From CAYLSV01 sp964386435 (GTDB taxonomy: Bacteria > Planctomycetota > Phycisphaerae > Tepidisphaerales > Tepidisphaeraceae): DNA of 64,000 nucleotides. Position numbers and translations under genes: made by a program. The stretch covers positions 1 through 64,000 of the forward strand of contig CAYLSV010000001.1 in the NCBI GenBank assembly GCA_964386435.1. Direction: 5' to 3'. This document shows positions 34,040-41,972 of the stretch, one piece after another (positions within the stretch are counted from its first letter, which is position 1; each line of letters opens with the position of its first letter). The notes beneath the pieces are model-generated. The model had not been told where the DNA came from. It saw only the letters and a program-made list of their open reading frames with translations, and searched no databases.

Positions 34040-35770
34040 TTATCTGGCACTTTGGATCAGTTCCGTCAGCAGCCGGTCGCTGGTGCTGATCACGCGGCTG
34101 GCGGCGCTGAAGCCGGTGGAGCTGATGATCATGTTGATGAACTCGCCGGAGAGGTCGACGTTGGACAGCTCCAGCGTGCCGCTGCGGATGCCGCCGGCCA
34201 GCCCTTCTTGGGGGCCGCCGATCTGGGGATCGCCGGAGTTGGCGCCGGTGCGGAACAGGTTGCCGCCCTCGTCGATCAGGCCCTGCGGGTTGTCGAACAC
34301 GCCGACGGCGATCTCGCCCAGCGTCTGCGTGAGGCCGTTGCTGAACGTGCCGGTGATAATGCCGTTGTCGCCGATGCCGAAGTTGGTCAGAGTGCCCGCC
34401 GCCCGGCCGTCGCCGGCACCGGTGAGGCGGCTCTCTTTGCCGAGGGCGCGGATTTCGGAGAAGTCGAGGTCGAAGCTCAGGGGGTCGCCGCTGCCGGTGT
34501 CGGTGCGGTCGAGGGAGACGTTGGTCTCGAAGTTGCCCACCGGCACGCCGTTGGTGTCGAACTCGATGGTGCCCGTCTGCAACAGCCGGCCGTCGTCGGG
34601 GTCGGCCGGGTCGAAGACGGCGTCGGTGTCGTCGCCGCTTTCGGCGAAGTAGCGCCACGTCGTGCCGTTGGCGTTGGCCGACTCGTAGACCATCGTCACG
34701 TCCAGCAGCAGCGGCTTGCCGAGCGAGTCGTAGACGGGGATGGTCGTGCGAATGCTCTCGCCGCTGGGGTCGGACGCGAAGGTCTCGCCGGCGATGACCA
34801 CCGAGTCGTCGTTGAAGCTCATGCCGACGCCGGTGACGGTGAAGCGGTCGCCCGAGAGGTTCAGGCTGTTGCCTTTGCCGAGGTTGCCCAAGACTTCCAC
34901 GCGGGCGTTGGCCCCGCCGGTCGGTTCGATGCGGGCACCCGCCGCCACGCCGCCGATGGTGTTGAGGCCCGTCGCGATGCCGGCCGACTCGTTGATCATG
35001 TTCGTGAGCTGCCCCAGCGTGCTGGTGGCGTCGACCTCGAACGTCTGGGGCCCCAGATCCCGGCCGCCCTTAGTGACGTTCATCGTGATGACATCACCCA
35101 CCGCGTACATGGGCGCGCCGCCGGGCACCGTCCGCAAATCGGTCAACAACGAGCCGGCCACGGGCGGGGTTGCCGCGGCCGTGGTGAATTCGGCCGTCGC
35201 CAAAACACTCGCCCCGTTGGCCGTTTCGCCGGCGGTGTCGAGGTCGCCCTTGACGACGACGTTCTCGGTGCTTTTGGCCTTGCTGGCCGCGCCCAGCGGG
35301 ATGCGGATGTTCTCGGTCTCGCCGCGGGTAACTTCGCCGGCGTCGTCGGCCATCCAGCCTTGCACGAACCCGCCGCTGCCGGAGACGAGTTCGTTGTTGC
35401 GGTTGAGGTTGAACGAGCCGTCACGGGTGTAGAACTCCTGGCCGCCACGTTCGACGACGAAGAAGCCGTTGCCGTCGATGGCGAGGTCGGTCGCCTTGCC
35501 GGTCGGCTCGAGGCTGCCGGTGGACCAGTCTTTCTCGATGCTGCCGACGAGCGCGCCAAGGCCCCGCTGGCTCGGGTTGGTGCCGCCGAAGTTGCCCTCG
35601 GCCGGGCTACCGGCGGAGTCGGTGACGTAGAACTGCGGCTTGAACAGCGCCCGGCTCGACTTGAAGCCGACCGTGTTGACGTTGGCGATGTTGTTGCCGG
35701 TGACGTTGAGCCGGGTCTGGTTCGTCTCAAGGCCGGACAGGCCGGTGAACAAGGTGCTGGTGAGTCCCAT
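34040..35770 (-). CDS. flgE: Flagellar hook protein FlgE
   Basis: The 576-residue product has the N-terminal rod/hook motif S-G-L-x-x-x-Q-x-x-L-N-V-T-G-N-N-I-A-N-V-N-T-V-G-F-K near residues 10-38. The F-F-V-V-E-R-G-G-Q-E-F-Y-T-R-D-G-S-F segment follows, with a long variable middle (surface domains), and the C-terminal coiled part S-N-V-D-L-S-G-E-F-I-N-M-I ending in heptads. It polymerises into the hook. The ATG has GAGGA about seven bases upstream. The leader is interrupted by the assembly gap at 35828-35863. Confidence 0.95.
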   Translation of the reverse strand: MGLTSTLFTGLSGLETNQTRLNVTGNNIANVNTVGFKSSRALFKPQFYVTDSAGSPAEGNFGGTNPSQRGLGALVGSIEKDWSTGSLEPTGKATDLAIDGNGFFVVERGGQEFYTRDGSFNLNRNNELVSGSGGFVQGWMADDAGEVTRGETENIRIPLGAASKAKSTENVVVKGDLDTAGETANGASVLATAEFTTAAATPPVAGSLLTDLRTVPGGAPMYAVGDVITMNVTKGGRDLGPQTFEVDATSTLGQLTNMINESAGIATGLNTIGGVAAGARIEPTGGANARVEVLGNLGKGNSLNLSGDRFTVTGVGMSFNDDSVVIAGETFASDPSGESIRTTIPVYDSLGKPLLLDVTMVYESANANGTTWRYFAESGDDTDAVFDPADPDDGRLLQTGTIEFDTNGVPVGNFETNVSLDRTDTGSGDPLSFDLDFSEIRALGKESRLTGAGDGRAAGTLTNFGIGDNGIITGTFSNGLTQTLGEIAVGVFDNPQGLIDEGGNLFRTGANSGDPQIGGPQEGLAGGIRSGTLELSNVDLSGEFINMIISSTGFSAASRVISTSDRLLTELIQSAR

Positions 35771-35827
35771 GAGGTTCCTCGGGAGATCGTGAAGATGAAT
35801 CCGAACCGATTGATCGAGCGGGTCAGG

Positions 35828-35863
35828 NNNNNNNNNNNNNNNNNNNNNNNNNNNNNNNNNNNN
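35828..35863. other. Assembly gap (36 N) upstream of flgE
   Basis: Thirty-six N lie in the flgD-flgE intergenic space, directly beside a palindrome (35870-35891). The true length and sequence are unknown, so promoter or repeat content here cannot be judged. Confidence 0.95.
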
Positions 35864-35869
35864 CCCGGA

Positions 35870-35897
35870 CTGCGACCAGGTGTGGTCGCAGCTACCT
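35870..35897. repeat. Small hairpin repeat (family D) beside the gap
   Basis: CTGCGACCA (35870-35878) pairs with TGGTCGCAG (35883-35891) and is followed by CTACCT. A matching element with a different stem, CTGCGGCC/GGCCGCAG followed by CTACCT, lies at 19583-19609. Confidence 0.55.
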
Positions 35898-35926
35898 GAC
35901 GTCAAGGGCGATGATGACGCGCCAGG

Positions 35927-36394
35927 TCAGGAAGCCGCGTCGCCGGCGGCCAGGTCGGCGGGGGTGACGTAGGGCAGGGTCTCGCGGATGGAGATGACGT
36001 CGTCCATCTGGATGGCCGCGCCATTATCGAGTTCGAGGACGACGTTGCCGTCCTCGACGCGGACGGCGGTCACGGTGCCGTCGGTGGTGGTGCCGTCGGG
36101 GAAGCTGCCGGTCACGCTCTTGCCGATCAGGTTGCCGGCGGCGCCGATGTTGTTCTGCACCACCATCTTCGAGAGCTGCTCCTGCAGGGCGGTGCTCGAT
36201 TCGAGCTGGCCGATCTGGCTCATCTGGGCGAGAAGCTGGTCATTCTTGGCCGGCTCGAGCGGGTCCTGATTCTGCAGCTGCGTGACCATCATGTTGATGA
36301 AGTCTTCGCTTTTGAGCCGCATTTTGTCGGACTTCACTTGGCCGACGGCGGCCGCATCTGGGGTGGCCCCGAGGCCGGAGGCGATGGTGGACAT
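35927..36394 (-). CDS. flgD: Flagellar hook cap protein FlgD (short form)
   Basis: The product is about 155 residues. The N-terminal half has the FlgD signature: F-I-N-M-M-V-T-Q-L-Q-N-Q-D-P-L-E-P-A-K-N-D-Q-L-L-A-Q-M-S-Q-I-G-Q-L-E-S, in which F-[IL]-x-[LM]-[LM]-x-x-Q-[LM]-x-x-Q-[DN]-P is diagnostic. A short beta domain follows (S-V-T-G to R-E-T-L-P). FlgD caps the growing hook. Many FlgD proteins are longer because of a C-terminal FlgD Ig/tudor part; here only one small beta domain is left. ATG 36394 was chosen; an upstream in-frame stretch of 38 codons looks non-coding. Confidence 0.92.
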   Translation of the reverse strand: MSTIASGLGATPDAAAVGQVKSDKMRLKSEDFINMMVTQLQNQDPLEPAKNDQLLAQMSQIGQLESSTALQEQLSKMVVQNNIGAAGNLIGKSVTGSFPDGTTTDGTVTAVRVEDGNVVLELDNGAAIQMDDVISIRETLPYVTPADLAAGDAAS

Positions 36395-36629
36395 GCCAAG
36401 CGAATCGGCATTATCGGGCCCGGCCCAACAGGCGACGTCCGAGAAAAGCAACTCTTGCGCGTCGGGAGGTGCCGCGGCTACTTTGCATTTACGGCCGTCA
36501 TCGAACATTTTGCACCTGGACCTGTGCGATCTGATCCGCGGGCGTCGCTGAGGCCCCCACCGCCTCTACGAGGCGGTGGAGGTTTCTAGCGACGTCGGAA
36601 AAGAGCCGAGGTGCAGGGGGCAACTCACG
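36395..36629. promoter_or_regulatory. Intergenic region upstream of flgD
   Basis: About 235 bp between the TPR protein stop and the flgD start, on the same strand. It should hold the promoter for the flagellar operon, but I could not fix sigma boxes. It contains one palindrome (36557-36579). Confidence 0.4.
36557..36579. repeat. Hairpin repeat (family C) CCACCGCCT-CTACG-AGGCGGTGG
   Basis: A perfect 9-bp stem with loop CTACG. The same CGCCT-nnnnn-AGGCG core occurs at 19449-19469, and the loop CTACG recurs at 19517-19521 there. It lies just after the TPR protein gene and could serve as its terminator, although no T-run is present. Confidence 0.55.
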
Positions 36630-39600
36630 TTACTGATCGCGCAGCGCCACCAGATCCCGCTGCAGGTGCGGCGGGGGGTTGCTCGCTCCCGGCAGGGCTT
36701 CGGCCCGGCGGAGCAGCCGTTGGGCGGCGGCGATGTCGCCGGTGTCCTGCCGCAGCCGGGCGAGGCCGAGCCCGGCGTCGGCGGCAAGGGCCTGTTCGAA
36801 ATGCTCGGCGGCGTCGGTCGGTCGACCCATCGCCGCGGCGAGGCGGGCGGCGGTGTCGAGGTAGTCCGGGTTGCGGGGGTGGCCGCGGAGCACGCGCTTC
36901 ATTAGTGTGTCGGCCTCGCCGAGTTTGGCCGAATCTTCGGGGGAATGTTCCAGCAACAGGAACGCGAGGTTGTTCTTCGCCCGGTGATCGCTCGGGGCCA
37001 AACGGAGGGTTTCGCGGTACATCGCCTCGGCCTCGGCGAACTCGCCGACGCGGCTGTGCAGGTCGGCGAGCATGCCGCTGGTCGTGGCGTCGCGGTCGTC
37101 CAGCGCGGCGAGGCGTTGCCGGGCGGCGGCGAGGTGATCGGCGGTTGGGGCACGCGTTGCCAGTTGCCACCAAGCCACGGCGGCGGCGGCATCGGTGGGC
37201 GGCTCCAGGATGTCGAGCCAGTCAGCGGCCTCGTTCGTCGGAGCCGAGCGGGCGGCGATGTCGAGGGCGATCTGCCGCCAACCGGCGTCGTCGGCGACCA
37301 GCGGGTCCAGCAGTTTCCGGGCCTCGTCGACCCGGCCGGCGGCGGCCATGACTTCCGCGGCGACGGCGGCGGCTTGGGGTTGCCGCTCGGGGTTCAGCGA
37401 CAGCCGCGTCCAGTGCGGGGCGATGGTTGCCAGTGCGCCGTTGATGTCGTCGCTGCGCAGCTGGGATTTGGCGATCACGCTGTCGGCAGCGGCGGGATCG
37501 TCGCCGAGTCGATCACGCCAGATCCGGGCCGCCCGTCTGGCCGCGGCGTAACGGCTGTCGGCGAGGGCGGCGGTGGCGGCGAGTTTGGCGGCCCGGCCGT
37601 CGGCGGGTCGGGCGTCAAGGGCGCTTTGGGCCCGGTCGGCGGCGGCGGCCGTGTCGCCGGCGGCTTGGTGGAGTCCGGCGACCCAAGCCTGCAGCGGCAG
37701 CACGTACAGATATTGGTCGGCCACCGCGTCGAGTTTGGTTCTCACGGTGCGACTGGGTGTTGCCGCGTCGGCGGACCGAAGTGCACTCGCAACGGCCGAC
37801 CACGCGGCGGCGTCGGGGCGGCCGGCCACTTCATCGGCGACGGCGGCGAGAATGCTGGCCAGATCATCACCGGCATCGGCCCGCCGCAGCAGCTTGGCCT
37901 CGGTGGCGATGGCGGCGAGCGTCGGATCATCGGCGTCGATCTCGGTGGCGGCGATCGCGGCGGCGTACTCGTCCTGCCGCAGCTCGAAGGCGGCCCGTTG
38001 CCGGGCGATTCGGAGTTGGTCGGCCGGCTCATCGGCCACGTCGGCGGCCTCGACGTAGAGGCGGCGGGCGCGGTCGACATCGTCCGTCACCGCGGCGAAC
38101 TCGGCACGGGCCAGCAGTCGATCGACGAACCGGATGTGGTCGGCGTCGAGTCGGGCGAGGGTGAGGCGGGCGGCTTCGGGATCGTCGGCGAGTTGAAAAA
38201 GCGCGGCGGCGAGCAACGCTTTGGCCGGAGGCTCGGGATTGGCCAGCAGATTGTCGTAGATGGCGGCGGCGGCGTCGAGTTCGCCACGACGTTCAAGAAG
38301 TCGGGCGAGCAGCAGTCGGCCGGCGAGGTCGAGGCGGTTGAGGTCGTCGGCGTCCCGCAACACCGCGACGGCGGCGGCCGGTTCGCCGTGGGTGGCCAGG
38401 GTTTGGGCGACGTTCAACCGCTGGCCGGGTGTGAGTGCCGACTCGCGGCCCATTCGGAGGGCGAGGTCACGCGCTTCGGCCCGGCGGTCGGCGTCGCGGT
38501 GGAGGCGGAGCAGTTCGGTGCCGACGTCGCCGCCTAGCATCGGGTCCTCGTCGAACGCTTCGGCGAGGTAGGCAACGGCCGTCTGTTGTTCACCGGCTTG
38601 CTCGAAGGCCGAGGCGAGCAGCACCCGCGGCTCCTTGAGGTACGGCGACTCGTCGAGCACCTGCTTGAGCAGCCGACTGGCCCGGCGGATGTCCGGCTCG
38701 TCCGGCGTGTTGAGTAGCAGCCGGGCCTGTTCGATCCGCCAACGCTGGCCCTGCGGCCCGGTGAGTTGACGGAGGCGATCGATGACGCGGCGGGTCAGGG
38801 CCGGGTCGCGGCGGACCCCGGCGGCGACGACGGCGGCCCGCTGAACCGTCAGATCGTCCGGGAACGCGTCGGCCAATGCCGCCCAGGTTTCGGCCGAGGC
38901 CAGGTCGCCGACGGCTTCGAGGTGGTTGGCGAGGGCGAGGTGGTACCCGGCGGCGTCGGGGTTGGCGAGGTTGGCCTCGACTGCTTGTTCGAGCAACCGG
39001 GTGGCCGCGGCAACCTGGCCGTCGGCGGCGAGGCGGCGGGCCCGTTCGCTTAAAAGAAGTGGCGAATCTTGGGAAGAAAGCAGCGTCTCGCCCAAACCGA
39101 AGTCGGCCCGGCGGCTGACGTCGGCGAGGGCCAGCCGATCGCTTGGCAATAGGTCATCGCGATCGGCGGCTTCTTCGATGAGCTGCCGGGCAGCGTCAAG
39201 GTTGCCGTCGCGGCGAAGCAGCTCGGCCCGGATGGCGAGGACGCGCGGCTCGTCGGGGTGGGCCTGTTCGATGCCCTCGATCGTCTCGCGGAGTTGGCGT
39301 TCGAGCGACTCGGTCGGCATCTGCTGCCACAGGGCGTGGAGGACGCGGACCTTCTGGATCCACGCGTTCGTGTCGTCGTGGCTGCGGACCAACGCGGCCT
39401 CGGCGGCGGCGGCGGCGGGAATCAGGCGGTTGGTGTCCAAATGCAGCTGCGTCAGCCGAAGGTGCGGCTCGGCCCAGCCCGGTGCCCGGTCGGCGGCGGC
39501 TTCCAGGGCGCGGACGGCGAGGGCCGATTCGTCGAGCGTGGCGTAGCCGTCGCCGAGCCAGAAGAGCAGGGCCGGGTTCGTCGGGTCGCGGCGGAGGGCG

Positions 39601-40736
39601 GCGGTGTAGGCCTCGACCTGCTTGGCCGGGGGCAACGGCGGCTGGGCGAACCGGGCCTGCAGCGCTTCCTTCCACGATCGGGCGGCCGGCTCCGGCCGGG
39701 CGGCGAGGGCGGCGAGGTCGGCGTCGGCCGATTCGCCGAGTTCGAGCTTGGCCAAGGCACGAAGACCGGTCGGGGCCGGCGGATTCGATGAGGCGAGCGG
39801 GTCGATGTCAGCAAGTGCCGCAACGGCTTCGCCATAGAGCCCGGCCTGCCAAAGTCGCCAGGCGAGGAGCGTCAGCAGCTGCGGATCGTCGCCCGACTCG
39901 GCGGCCCGGCGGAGCAGGGTGAGGCTCTCCGGGTACCGCTGCAAATTGTCGAGCAACGCCGTGATGGTGCGGGCCGTCCGGGCATCGGGCATCGGCTTGG
40001 CGGCGGCCCGACTGAGCAACCGTTCGGCCTCGGCGGCGTCCCCGGCATAATCGTGGGCCACGGCCAGCACCACCTCGAACCGCGGGTCGTTCGGAAACCG
40101 CTGGTACCACCGGGAAGCGTGAGCCAACAGGGCCGCCCCACCTTCGCCGCCCTCCCGCATGATTTCCAGCGTCACGATTTGGGCGGCGACGTCGGTCGGC
40201 TGGGCCTCGTTGAGCTTCTTGGCCGCCTCCAGGGCACCGGGCAGGTTGCCGTTGAGGCGGCGGTTGTCGCGGAGGGCCTTGAGGGCGATGGGGTTGGCCG
40301 GGTCGTCCTTCAGAATCGCGTCGGCCGCGGCGATGGCGTCTTGGTGAAAGCCGGTGCGGGTGAAGACTTCCAGCAGCGCCTGCCGGGCCTCGAGGTCGTC
40401 GGGGCGGAGGTCGACGAGTTCGCCGAGGCGTTGCCGGGACTCGGCGAGGTGGCGGTTGTTGGGCAGCGGCACCTTCATCCGGCTGATGGCGAAGGCGAGG
40501 GCGGCGTCATAATCCTGCGCGGCCGGCTGATCGTTGACGACGGCGGCGAGGTGTTGTACGGCCGAGTCGTGGTCGCCCTGCCGGAACGCGTCGATGCCGA
40601 TTTCCCGACGCTGGGCCATCTCGGCCTGGTGGGCCAGGCGCCCCTTGTACCAAACGCCCCACGCGGCGGCCACGATCAGCAGCAGCACGGCGGCGAGGAC
40701 GACGACGCGTCGGCGGGATTTGGGGCGCAGCGGCAT
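36630..40736 (-). CDS. Large membrane-anchored TPR-repeat protein
   Basis: The product is about 1368 residues. A short basic N-terminus precedes one membrane helix (about 12-30). The rest is alpha-helical and Ala/Leu/Arg/Asp-rich, with repeated 34-residue units of TPR type; the W/L-G-Y/A-F-A-P pattern recurs from about residue 40 to the end (for example A-A-I-Y-D-N-L-L-A-N-P-E-P). No enzyme domain is visible. Such proteins act as scaffolds, often in envelope or polysaccharide assembly; PrsT-like TPR proteins of PEP-CTERM systems are one precedent. ATG 40736 was chosen because it starts just before the membrane segment. It precedes flgD on the same strand, but a flagellar role is not shown. 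Confidence 0.8.
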   Translation of the reverse strand: MPLRPKSRRRVVVLAAVLLLIVAAAWGVWYKGRLAHQAEMAQRREIGIDAFRQGDHDSAVQHLAAVVNDQPAAQDYDAALAFAISRMKVPLPNNRHLAESRQRLGELVDLRPDDLEARQALLEVFTRTGFHQDAIAAADAILKDDPANPIALKALRDNRRLNGNLPGALEAAKKLNEAQPTDVAAQIVTLEIMREGGEGGAALLAHASRWYQRFPNDPRFEVVLAVAHDYAGDAAEAERLLSRAAAKPMPDARTARTITALLDNLQRYPESLTLLRRAAESGDDPQLLTLLAWRLWQAGLYGEAVAALADIDPLASSNPPAPTGLRALAKLELGESADADLAALAARPEPAARSWKEALQARFAQPPLPPAKQVEAYTAALRRDPTNPALLFWLGDGYATLDESALAVRALEAAADRAPGWAEPHLRLTQLHLDTNRLIPAAAAAEAALVRSHDDTNAWIQKVRVLHALWQQMPTESLERQLRETIEGIEQAHPDEPRVLAIRAELLRRDGNLDAARQLIEEAADRDDLLPSDRLALADVSRRADFGLGETLLSSQDSPLLLSERARRLAADGQVAAATRLLEQAVEANLANPDAAGYHLALANHLEAVGDLASAETWAALADAFPDDLTVQRAAVVAAGVRRDPALTRRVIDRLRQLTGPQGQRWRIEQARLLLNTPDEPDIRRASRLLKQVLDESPYLKEPRVLLASAFEQAGEQQTAVAYLAEAFDEDPMLGGDVGTELLRLHRDADRRAEARDLALRMGRESALTPGQRLNVAQTLATHGEPAAAVAVLRDADDLNRLDLAGRLLLARLLERRGELDAAAAIYDNLLANPEPPAKALLAAALFQLADDPEAARLTLARLDADHIRFVDRLLARAEFAAVTDDVDRARRLYVEAADVADEPADQLRIARQRAAFELRQDEYAAAIAATEIDADDPTLAAIATEAKLLRRADAGDDLASILAAVADEVAGRPDAAAWSAVASALRSADAATPSRTVRTKLDAVADQYLYVLPLQAWVAGLHQAAGDTAAAADRAQSALDARPADGRAAKLAATAALADSRYAAARRAARIWRDRLGDDPAAADSVIAKSQLRSDDINGALATIAPHWTRLSLNPERQPQAAAVAAEVMAAAGRVDEARKLLDPLVADDAGWRQIALDIAARSAPTNEAADWLDILEPPTDAAAAVAWWQLATRAPTADHLAAARQRLAALDDRDATTSGMLADLHSRVGEFAEAEAMYRETLRLAPSDHRAKNNLAFLLLEHSPEDSAKLGEADTLMKRVLRGHPRNPDYLDTAARLAAAMGRPTDAAEHFEQALAADAGLGLARLRQDTGDIAAAQRLLRRAEALPGASNPPPHLQRDLVALRDQ

Positions 40737-40753
40737 GATCGGCAACCGATTTT

Positions 40754-40769
40754 GGGGCGAAATCGCCCC
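40754..40769. other. Small hairpin upstream of the TPR protein gene
   Basis: GGGGCG-AAAT-CGCCCC lies 18-33 bp upstream of the TPR start codon. On the minus strand it is followed by AAAATC. It could be in the leader mRNA; its function is unknown. Confidence 0.35.
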
Positions 40770-40946
40770 ACGTCTCATTATGTCTTATGTCGGCCGCGGC
40801 GTCGGGTTCGTTCCGCCGAATCCGCCGGCCGCAACCCGTGGCCGGGCCGAAGTTTCCGCCGGCGGGTTTTCTGGCCGCCGTCGCCGGCCTATTGTGGCGG
40901 CCCGGCGGTGAGTCCGTCGGCAGCAACCTCCCGGAGACTTACCACG

Positions 40947-41228
40947 ATGGCACGCGACGATTCTGACGCAATTCCCGCCGCTTCCACCGGCCGCAGCGAG
41001 CGGTCCGACCGCGCCAAGGTCACGCAAACCAGCGAGAGCGGCACGACCTACGTCGACTACAAAAAGAGCGAGTCGCTCCGCCGGCTGCTGAGCGTCAACG
41101 GCAAAATGTCCAGCCGCCGCCGCAATGGTGTCTCGGCGCATGACCAACGCCTGATCACCCAGGCCATCAAGCGTGCCCGGCAGATGGCCCTCTTGCCGAC
41201 GGTGAGCAGCCAGAACGTCAGCCAGTAA
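40947..41228 (+). CDS. rpsR: 30S ribosomal protein bS18
   Basis: The 93-residue product ends in the bS18 pattern: V-D-Y-K-K-S-E-S-L-R-R-L-L-S-V-N-G-K-M-S, R-R-R-N-G-V-S-A, Q-R-L-I-T-Q-A-I-K-R-A-R-Q-M-A-L-L-P. The first 35 residues are a polar extension not found in most bS18. GGAG lies about 11 bases before the ATG. It stands alone, without rpsF, ssb or rplI, which usually accompany it. Confidence 0.93.
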   Translation: MARDDSDAIPAASTGRSERSDRAKVTQTSESGTTYVDYKKSESLRRLLSVNGKMSSRRRNGVSAHDQRLITQAIKRARQMALLPTVSSQNVSQ

Positions 41229-41278
41229 CGGCGGAACGGCTGGCCGCCCGGTTACTCGTCGCCCCAAATTTCGGTTAG

Positions 41279-41803
41279 CTAAATCGCGAGGCCCGGAAAC
41301 GCCGACGGCTCGACCACCGCCTCCCCGGTGGCCACCGCGTCATCCCGGTAGCCGCCGTTCTCAAGCCGCAGCACGTCGAGGCGGCGGGCGAAGACGTCGA
41401 CGATGAAGTAGTTCGGCACGCCGAAGGCGGCGTACTCGCGGCGCTTCTCCACGCGGTCCCGCTCGGAGTGCCCCTGGCTCACCGACTCGATGATGAGCGT
41501 CGGCGGGATCGTGATGTTCTGGTACCGCCATTCCTGCACGCCGCTGGGGACCCGGAGCGCTCGGAATTTCGCCAGATCGCTGCCGAGGACGCCTGCGACA
41601 TCGACCCGCCGGACCAAGTTGTTCTGAAGCACGAGGTCGGCTTCCGGGGCGAAGTTGAAAGGCGTCTTCTTCTGCTTGGCGTACAGGGCGATTAGGTGGG
41701 CAAGCTGGAACGCAACCATCCCGCCGCCGAATTTGGTGGCTGGCATGAGTTGAAGGACTCCGTGAACAATTTCGCATCGAAGCTCGTCGTAATGCCGCCG
41801 CAC
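41279..41803 (-). CDS. Uma2-family (DUF820) putative endonuclease, frame broken near its start
   Basis: The 174-residue frame holds a Uma2 restriction-like nuclease domain: a [VI]-D-V-A segment, P-T-L-I-I-E-S-V-S, and R-D-R-V-E-K-R-R-E-Y-A-A-F-G-V-P-N-Y-F-I-V-D. These give the PD-(D/E)xK pattern of the family. The frame begins with GTG in mid-domain. Directly upstream the same reading would give T-A-D-D-L-L-D-D-E-V, the usual Uma2 N-terminal motif, but no start codon exists in that frame. An ATG with a plausible N-terminus (M-P-T-T-L-L-D-P-P-E-P-P) lies in another frame, ending near 41946. A one-base shift near 41830-41845 is likely, so the intact gene would be 41279-41946. It is probably a pseudogene or a sequencing error. 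Confidence 0.7.
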   Translation of the reverse strand: MRRHYDELRCEIVHGVLQLMPATKFGGGMVAFQLAHLIALYAKQKKTPFNFAPEADLVLQNNLVRRVDVAGVLGSDLAKFRALRVPSGVQEWRYQNITIPPTLIIESVSQGHSERDRVEKRREYAAFGVPNYFIVDVFARRLDVLRLENGGYRDDAVATGEAVVEPSAFPGLAI

Positions 41804-41972
41804 CTCGTCGTCGAGCAGGTCGTCGGCCGTCCCACGGTGCCGGGACGAATCTGCACCGCCGGGCCGTCGCCGAAGCGGTAGGTGTCGCGGTCGACTGCCG
41901 CCGATCGAGCTGGCGGCTCCGGCGGGTCAAGCAGCGTCGTCGGCATCGCCGAATCTTACGCCAACCGGCGGC

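Noticed and set aside
36395..36508. N-terminal extension of FlgD by 38 codons
   Set aside because: The extra residues lack family similarity and the ATG at 36394 gives the normal FlgD start region.
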